From an uncultured bacterium (lineage in GTDB: Bacteria > Actinomycetota > Coriobacteriia > Coriobacteriales > Coriobacteriaceae): 9,718 nt of DNA. The notes below the pieces were generated by a model, which saw nothing but the letters and a program-made list of their open reading frames with translations, did no database searches and was not told the DNA's origin. The stretch is taken from NCBI GenBank assembly GCA_905214895.1, contig CAJMNP010000026.1, positions 1 to 9,718 on the forward strand, written 5' to 3'. Positions 4,973 to 9,718 of this stretch are shown here, piece after piece; the stretch's first letter is position 1, and each line of letters begins with the position of its first letter. Both the position numbers and the translations under genes were made by a program.

Positions 4973-6796
4973 ATGGACGCTGCGATTCAGTACATCTTGT
5001 ACTTTGCCGTGCTCGTCGTCCTGGCCGTTCCGCTCGGTCGGTTCATGGCCCATATCATGGATGGTGAGCATACGTTCCTGTCGCCTGTGATTGCTCCTGT
5101 GGAGCGTGGCGTCTATCGTCTGCTTCGCATCGACGCGGCAGAGCAGATGGGGTGTAGGCGCTACCTGGCGAGCGTGCTGGTCTTTTCGGGGATCGGCCTC
5201 GTGGTCCTTGTGGCACTTCAAGCGCTTCAGTCCTTCTTGCCAGGCAATCCCCAGCACCTGCCGGGTGTGCCATGGGACCTGTCGTTCAATACGGCTGCTT
5301 CCTTCATAACCAACACCAACTGGCAGTCCTACTCCGGCGAGACCACCCTGTCCTACCTTGTGCAGTTCATGGGTCTCACCGTGCAGAACTTCGTTTCCGC
5401 TGGCACCGGTATCGCGGTCATGTTCGCGCTGATTCGTGGCTTCCGTCAGGTCAAGGAGCAGAGCTTGGGTTCCTTCTGGGTCGACCTCACCCGCACCGTC
5501 CTGTATGTGCTCATCCCGCTGAACCTCGTGTTCGGCATCTGCCTGGCTGCCGGTGGCGTCATCTCCAACTTCCAGCCGGCTCAGAAGGCTGAGCTCGTAG
5601 AGCCCGTCGCCGTCCAGCCTAATGCAGACGGCGGCTGGAGCGTCCTCGACGGCGCCCAGATCGAGGGCGACACGGTCAAGGTCGACGGCAAGGTTGTCGA
5701 GGGCGCGCGCGTGGTCACCGAGCAGTTCCTGCCCCAGGGTCCTGCGGCTCCTCAGGTCGCCATCAAGCAGTCCGGAACCAACGGCGGCGGCTTCTTCGGC
5801 GTGAACTCCGCCCATCCGTATGAGAACCCCAGTGCCTTCACCAACATCATCGAGATGACCAGCCTGCTGCTGATCCCGGCTGCCTGCTGCTTCACCTTCG
5901 GTATCGGCGTCAAGAACACCAAGCAGGGCAAGGCCATCTTTGCCGCCATGTTCATCCTGCTGGTGATCTTCACCGGCATCATCGCCGTCAACGAGCATGC
6001 GGGCACCCCGCAGCTGGCCGATGGCGGAGCGGTCAATATCGAGATGACCGACGGCCAAGCCGGCGGCAACATGGAGGGCAAGGAGAGCCGCTTCGGTATC
6101 GTCACCTCCTCCACGTGGTCGGCTTACACCACCGCCGCTTCCAACGGCTCGGTTAACTCCATGCACGACTCCTACACCCCGCTGGGCGGTTTTGTCCAGA
6201 TGCTCCAGATGGCTCTGGGCGAGGTTGTCTTCGGCGGCGTGGGCTGCGGCCTGTACGGCATGATCGGCTTCGCCATCCTCACAGTGTTCATCGCCGGCCT
6301 TATGGTCGGCCGCACGCCCGAGTTCCTGGGCAAGAAGATCGAGCCGGGCGAGATGCGCTGGGCAGTTGTCCTGTGCCTGGCAACTCCGTTTGCCATTCTG
6401 GTGTGCTCGGCCATCGCCTGCATGGTGCCCGGTCTTGCCGACCAGCTCAACAATGGTGGCGCGCACGGCTTCTCCGAGGTGCTGTATGCCTTCACCTCAT
6501 GCGGCGGCAACAACGGCTCGGCGTTTGCAGGTATGAACTGCAACATTCCCTGGATCAACGTCATGCTCGGCCTCGAGATGCTGTTCGCCCGCTTCATGCC
6601 CATCATCGGTACGCTGGCTATCGCCGGCTCGCTGGCCAAGAAGGGTAAGGTCGCCGAGAGCGCCGGTACCCTGTCTACCACCAACGGCATGTTCGTATTC
6701 CTGCTCGTGTTCATCGTTCTGCTGATCGGTGCCCTGAGCTTCTTCCCGGCCCTGGCGCTTGGCCCCGTTGCCGAGTTCTTCCAGATGATTGCGTAA
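4973..6796 (+). CDS. kdpA: KdpA, potassium-binding/translocating subunit of K+-transporting ATPase
   Basis: This 607-residue polytopic membrane subunit binds K+ from outside and passes it into the pump. It belongs to the K+-channel-like superfamily, with four pore loops. The filter segments are visible: TNTNWQSY (113-120), SGTNGGGFF (267-275), TTAASNGSV (386-394) and [13 protein letters not shown] (508-520). Other family signatures are [11 protein letters not shown] (101-111), [10 protein letters not shown] (366-375), [11 protein letters not shown] (446-456) and the terminal [10 protein letters not shown]. It is longer than E. coli KdpA (557). By comparison from memory, about 37 extra residues lie in the extracellular loop before pore loop 2 (roughly 203-262) and about 8 more near 345-365. 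The start follows kdpF by 3 nt. The stop codon overlaps the kdpB SD. All pore motifs are intact, so the protein should be functional. Confidence 0.97.
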   Translation: MDAAIQYILYFAVLVVLAVPLGRFMAHIMDGEHTFLSPVIAPVERGVYRLLRIDAAEQMGCRRYLASVLVFSGIGLVVLVALQALQSFLPGNPQHLPGVPWDLSFNTAASFITNTNWQSYSGETTLSYLVQFMGLTVQNFVSAGTGIAVMFALIRGFRQVKEQSLGSFWVDLTRTVLYVLIPLNLVFGICLAAGGVISNFQPAQKAELVEPVAVQPNADGGWSVLDGAQIEGDTVKVDGKVVEGARVVTEQFLPQGPAAPQVAIKQSGTNGGGFFGVNSAHPYENPSAFTNIIEMTSLLLIPAACCFTFGIGVKNTKQGKAIFAAMFILLVIFTGIIAVNEHAGTPQLADGGAVNIEMTDGQAGGNMEGKESRFGIVTSSTWSAYTTAASNGSVNSMHDSYTPLGGFVQMLQMALGEVVFGGVGCGLYGMIGFAILTVFIAGLMVGRTPEFLGKKIEPGEMRWAVVLCLATPFAILVCSAIACMVPGLADQLNNGGAHGFSEVLYAFTSCGGNNGSAFAGMNCNIPWINVMLGLEMLFARFMPIIGTLAIAGSLAKKGKVAESAGTLSTTNGMFVFLLVFIVLLIGALSFFPALALGPVAEFFQMIA

Positions 6797-6812
6797 AGGA
6801 GGGCGCAGATTT

Positions 6813-8873
6813 ATGACTATGCAAAAAGACATGATGGGCCGCGCGGTCCGCGACTCGTTTGCCAAGCTGGACCCTCGCGTCCAGATTCAAAACCCGGTCA
6901 TGTTCCTGGTGTGGCTTTCAGCCGTCATGACCTCCGTCCTGGTCGTCGCTTCCATCTTCGGTGTGCGGGACGCGGGTGTGCCCACCTACTATGTGGTCGC
7001 CATCGCGGTCATCCTGTGGCTCACCGACCTGTTCTCGAACTTCGCCGAGGCGCTTGCCGAGGGCCGCGGTAAGGCTCAGGCTGATTCTCTGCGTGCGGCC
7101 AAGAAGGATGTCGAGGCCCATCGCATCGAGTCCGTTGAGGACAAGGAGCACTTCACCGTCGTTCCCGGCACCGAGCTCACGCGCGGCGACCTGGTGATCG
7201 TACGCGCCGGCGAGCAGATTCCCGGCGACGGCGACGTCATCGAGGGCGCTGCCTCCGTTGACGAGTCCGCCATCACCGGCGAGTCCGCCCCCGTGGTCCG
7301 CGAGGCCGGCGGCGACCGCTCTGCCGTTACCGGCGGTACCACGGTGCTGTCCGACTGGATCATCGTCAAGATCTCCAGTGAGCCCGGCCAGAGCTTCCTG
7401 GACAAGATGATCGCGATGGTCGAGGGTGCCGCGCGCAAGAAGACCCCTAACGAGATCGCTCTGGAGATCTTCCTGGTGGCCCTTTCCATCGTCTTTATTC
7501 TGGTCACGCTGGCCCTGTATTGTTACTCCTGCTTCTCGGTCGGTCTTAACGACATGGTCAACCCCACGGCCGTGACCACGCTCGTGGCGCTGCTCGTGTG
7601 CCTGACTCCCACTACCATCGGCGCCCTTCTGTCCGCCATCGGCATCGCCGGCATGAGCCGTCTGAACGAGGCCAACGTGCTGGCCATGTCCGGCCGCGCC
7701 ATCGAGGCCGCCGGCGACGTCGACATCCTCATGCTCGACAAGACCGGCACCATCACCCTGGGTAACCGCCAAGCCGCCGAGTTCATCCCGGTCGACGGCG
7801 TCGATCCCGCGGAGCTGGCCGATGCCGCCCAGCTTTCCTCGCTGGCCGACGAGACCCCCGAGGGCCGTTCCATCGTCGTGCTCGCCAAGGAGCAGTTCGG
7901 TCTGCGCGGCCGCACGCTCGAGGATAAGGGCATGGAGTTCATCCCGTTCACCGCGGCAACGCGTATGTCCGGCGTGAACTACGAGGGCAATGAGATCCGC
8001 AAGGGCGCTGCCGATTCCGTGCGCACCTATCTGGAGGCAGCCGGCGGCGTGTTCTCCCAGGAGTGCGAAGAGGCCGTCGAACGCATCGCCAAGGCCGGCG
8101 GCACCCCGCTGGTCGTGACCAAGAACTGCCGCGTGCTGGGCGTTGTGTACCTCAAGGACATCATCAAGTCCGGCGTTAAGGAGAAGTTCGCCGACCTGCG
8201 CAAGATGGGCATCAAGACCATCATGGTGACGGGCGACAATCCGCTCACCGCCGCGGCAATCGCCGCCGAGGCCGGCGTTGACGACTTCCTGGCCGAGGCC
8301 ACCCCTGAAGGCAAACTCGAGAAGATCCGCGAGTTCCAGCGTGAGGGTCACCTGGTCGCCATGACCGGCGACGGCACCAACGACGCGCCCGCTCTGGCCC
8401 AGGCCGACGTCGCCGTGGCCATGAACACGGGCACCCAGGCTGCCAAGGAGGCCGGCAACATGGTCGACCTCGACTCCAGCCCCACCAAGCTCATCGAGGT
8501 CGTGCGTATTGGCAAGCAGCTGCTCATGACCCGCGGCTCGCTCACGACCTTCTCGGTGGCCAACGACGTGGCGAAGTACTTCGCTATCATCCCGGCCCTG
8601 TTCTCGCCGATCTATTCGGGACTGGGCGCCCTCAACATCCTGAGCCTCACCAACCCGTTGACGGCCGTGCTGTCCGCCATCATCTACAACGCGCTGGTCA
8701 TCGTCGCGCTAATTCCGGCGGCTCTCAAGGGCGTCAAGTACCGCGAGGTTCCATCCGGCCAGCTGTTGACCCATAACCTGCTGGTGTGGGGTCTGGGCGG
8801 CATCGTGGCGCCGTTCGTATTCATCAAGATTATCGACATGCTGCTGGCCTTGTTCGGCATTGGCATGATGTAG
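6813..8873 (+). CDS. kdpB: KdpB, ATP-hydrolysing P-type ATPase subunit of the K+ pump
   Basis: This 686-residue P-type (class IA) ATPase powers K+ uptake. The conserved landmarks are in order: [13 protein letters not shown] near the N-terminus, actuator motif TGES (155-158, whose Ser matches the inhibitory phosphorylation site Ser162 of E. coli KdpB), [15 protein letters not shown] in the membrane, phosphorylated Asp309 in DKTGT, and the hinge TGDGTNDAP (518-526). The length matches the family (about 680). The frame is open from 6789, inside kdpA, but ATG 6813 is chosen because AGGAGG (6797-6802) lies 10 nt before it and the alternative ATG 6819 is too far. The extra upstream residues would be non-family. 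kdpA and kdpB are 16 bp apart. Codons are heavily C/G-ending, suggesting a well-expressed gene. No key residue is missing. Confidence 0.97.
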   Translation: MTMQKDMMGRAVRDSFAKLDPRVQIQNPVMFLVWLSAVMTSVLVVASIFGVRDAGVPTYYVVAIAVILWLTDLFSNFAEALAEGRGKAQADSLRAAKKDVEAHRIESVEDKEHFTVVPGTELTRGDLVIVRAGEQIPGDGDVIEGAASVDESAITGESAPVVREAGGDRSAVTGGTTVLSDWIIVKISSEPGQSFLDKMIAMVEGAARKKTPNEIALEIFLVALSIVFILVTLALYCYSCFSVGLNDMVNPTAVTTLVALLVCLTPTTIGALLSAIGIAGMSRLNEANVLAMSGRAIEAAGDVDILMLDKTGTITLGNRQAAEFIPVDGVDPAELADAAQLSSLADETPEGRSIVVLAKEQFGLRGRTLEDKGMEFIPFTAATRMSGVNYEGNEIRKGAADSVRTYLEAAGGVFSQECEEAVERIAKAGGTPLVVTKNCRVLGVVYLKDIIKSGVKEKFADLRKMGIKTIMVTGDNPLTAAAIAAEAGVDDFLAEATPEGKLEKIREFQREGHLVAMTGDGTNDAPALAQADVAVAMNTGTQAAKEAGNMVDLDSSPTKLIEVVRIGKQLLMTRGSLTTFSVANDVAKYFAIIPALFSPIYSGLGALNILSLTNPLTAVLSAIIYNALVIVALIPAALKGVKYREVPSGQLLTHNLLVWGLGGIVAPFVFIKIIDMLLALFGIGMM

Positions 8874-8885
8874 ACGGAGGTTTGT

Positions 8886-9476
8886 ATGTTCAAAGGTATC
8901 GCATCGCGCGCACTTGGCGTGTTCGCGCTGTTTACCATCGTCTGCGGCCTGGGATACACGCTCGTGGTGACCGGCGTCGTGCAGCTTGCGTTTCCGTACC
9001 AGGCGAACGGATCGCTTATTACGGTCGACGGCAAGGTTGTGGGTTCCGAGCTCATCGGCCAGAACTTCGATGACGAAGCCCACATGTGGGGTCGTATCCA
9101 GAACGTGTCAATTGTCGAAGGCGAAGACGGCGAGCTCATGGCGTATGGTGCCCCGTCCAACCTGTCCCCGGCGAGTGAGAAGTATCGGCAGCTTGTGGAT
9201 GCGCGCGTGAAGAAGATTCGCGCCGCCAACTCCGATGCCGATATGGACGCTGTGCCCGTCGACCTGGTGACGTGTTCGGGGTCCGGCCTCGACCCGGAGA
9301 TCTCTCCGGATGCCGCCGAGTACCAGGTCCCGCGCCTTGCCAAGGCCACGGGCAAGAGCGAAGACGAGGTGCGCGAGATCATCGCCCAGTGCACCAAGGG
9401 CCGTTTCCTCGGCGTGTTCGGCGAGCCCACGGTTAACGTGCTCAAGGTGAACCTTATGCTGGACGGCGCGCTGTAA
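8886..9476 (+). CDS. kdpC: KdpC, accessory subunit of the K+-transporting ATPase
   Basis: This 196-residue subunit has one N-terminal membrane helix (about 10-32) and an extracytoplasmic domain. It is thought to stabilise the complex and assist ATP/K+ binding. Family signatures are FPYQANGSLI (36-45), GSELIGQNF (53-61), SNLSP, the highly conserved SGSGLDPEISP and the following AEYQVPRLAKATG segment, and the terminal VNVLKVNLMLD strand. The length is normal for KdpC. GGAGG (8876-8880) lies 5 nt before the ATG, and the gap to kdpB is 12 bp. The usual WGRPSA-type segment reads MWGRIQNVS here, a mild deviation. It is the last gene of the kdpFABC operon. The hairpin and T-run of repeat copy 2 lie 64 bp beyond its stop. 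Confidence 0.96.
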   Translation: MFKGIASRALGVFALFTIVCGLGYTLVVTGVVQLAFPYQANGSLITVDGKVVGSELIGQNFDDEAHMWGRIQNVSIVEGEDGELMAYGAPSNLSPASEKYRQLVDARVKKIRAANSDADMDAVPVDLVTCSGSGLDPEISPDAAEYQVPRLAKATGKSEDEVREIIAQCTKGRFLGVFGEPTVNVLKVNLMLDGAL

Positions 9477-9492
9477 GTGAGGGAGTGGCGGA

Positions 9493-9617
9493 TGAGGGCA
9501 TGACTGACTATCTGAGCCCTCAATTCCACCCCGCCCATCGGTTGCGGTGAAATACGGACTGTTTTGGCTGTCAAAAGTCTCATCTACTCCGTATTCCACC
9601 GCAACTTTTTTGTGAGG
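9493..9617 (+). repeat. Structured intergenic repeat, copy 2
   Basis: This direct-orientation partner of 1077-1201 has no gaps in the alignment, and all 19 differences are transitions by hand count. Here the left part also folds on its own: TGAGGGC (9493-9499) pairs perfectly with GCCCTCA (9516-9522), a stem not kept in copy 1. The 65-bp core hairpin (9541-9605) has an 18-bp outer stem with a single A-C mismatch and an apical stem GGCT/AGTC. Confidence 0.8.
9541..9611 (+). terminator. Probable terminator of kdpFABC, formed by the repeat core
   Basis: The outer stem GTTGCGGTGAAATACGGA (9541-9558)/TCCGTATTCCACCGCAAC (9588-9605) is followed at once by six T residues (9606-9611). It is the only hairpin-plus-T-run after kdpC in the window. 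The long loop (29 nt, itself partly paired) is larger than usual for intrinsic terminators. Confidence 0.6.
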
Positions 9618-9656
9618 GTCGGGATTGAAGGTGGGGAGTGCGAGCGAGTGCGAATG

Positions 9657-9718
9657 CGGCGGATACTGATACGATAAGTACGTTAGTAACTGCCGCCGAG
9701 CGGCTCAAACGAAAGGAA
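9657..9718 (+). promoter_or_regulatory. Leader of a gene starting beyond the window
   Basis: CGGCGG (9657-9662) pairs with CCGCCG (9693-9698). Inside it, TACTGAT (9664-9670) can pair with GTTAGTA (9682-9688) using wobbles. The window then ends in GAAAGGAA (9711-9718), which looks like an SD, so a plus-strand gene probably begins within a few bases. TACGAT (9670-9675) could be a -10, but no matching -35 was seen. Between 9618 and 9656 I see nothing identifiable. Confidence 0.35.

Noticed and set aside
4805..6466. Long minus-strand open frame (over 550 codons) opposite kdpA
   Set aside because: It is antisense to an intact kdpA. Its translation is rich in His, Asp, Gln and Gly with no family motif or SD, typical of the mirror frame of C/G-ending codons.
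6789..6812. kdpB start at 6789
   Set aside because: It would overlap the end of kdpA. The AGGAGG SD is placed for ATG 6813.
6918..8351. Long minus-strand open frame (over 470 codons) opposite kdpB
   Set aside because: It has the same mirror-frame composition as the one opposite kdpA and lies wholly inside kdpB, whose catalytic motifs are all intact.
8684..9599. Minus-strand open frames over kdpC and repeat copy 2
   Set aside because: They are shadows of kdpC and of the repeat. The repeat reverse strand gives the same kind of spurious peptide (YGVDxxFDxQNS) at both copies without an SD.
1..9718. CRISPR array, tRNA/rRNA, or insertion sequence with transposase
   Set aside because: No regularly spaced repeat series, RNA gene signature or transposase frame was seen on either strand.

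Overview
The window is high-GC bacterial chromosome holding one complete, recognisable system: the Kdp high-affinity potassium pump and its two-component regulator. It is flanked on the left by the end of a ferrous-iron uptake locus and on the right by the leader of an unseen gene. Codon use is strongly G/C-ending in kdpABC, SD sites are clear, and feoB is followed by a small Cys-rich FeoB-associated protein. These features, with short palindromic intergenic repeats, suggest an anaerobic gut actinobacterium of the Coriobacteriia, most like Collinsella. That assignment is an impression from gene content and style, not a database match.

Left part (1-1205). The 3' end of feoB is followed by a good intrinsic terminator. 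Next comes a palindromic intergenic repeat, then a 66-residue FeoB-associated membrane protein with its own terminator-like hairpin. After it lie a short coding-looking remnant and the first copy of a ~125 bp structured repeat.

Central part (1206-9476). kdpD and kdpE form a minus-strand operon overlapping by 8 nt. Divergently, kdpF-kdpA-kdpB-kdpC run on the plus strand with very short gaps. The ~245 bp between kdpD and kdpF carries 11-bp-period direct repeats (candidate KdpE sites) between two outward-facing candidate -10 elements, then a hairpin-rich leader before kdpF. The expected circuit is that KdpD senses low K+ or osmotic stress and phosphorylates KdpE. KdpE then activates kdpFABC and possibly its own operon. 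KdpA (K+ channel-like subunit), KdpB (P-type ATPase), KdpC and KdpF assemble in the cytoplasmic membrane.

Right part (9477-9718). The second copy of the structured repeat lies in the same orientation, exactly 8416 bp from the first, and provides a hairpin plus T-run terminator after kdpC. A palindromic stretch ending in an SD-like sequence then leads to a gene starting beyond the window.

No clearly new multi-gene system is present. The most unusual signal is the repeat pair. It is gap-free over 125 columns, every one of its 19 differences is a transition, and the differences in the apical stem preserve pairing, including one compensatory pair.
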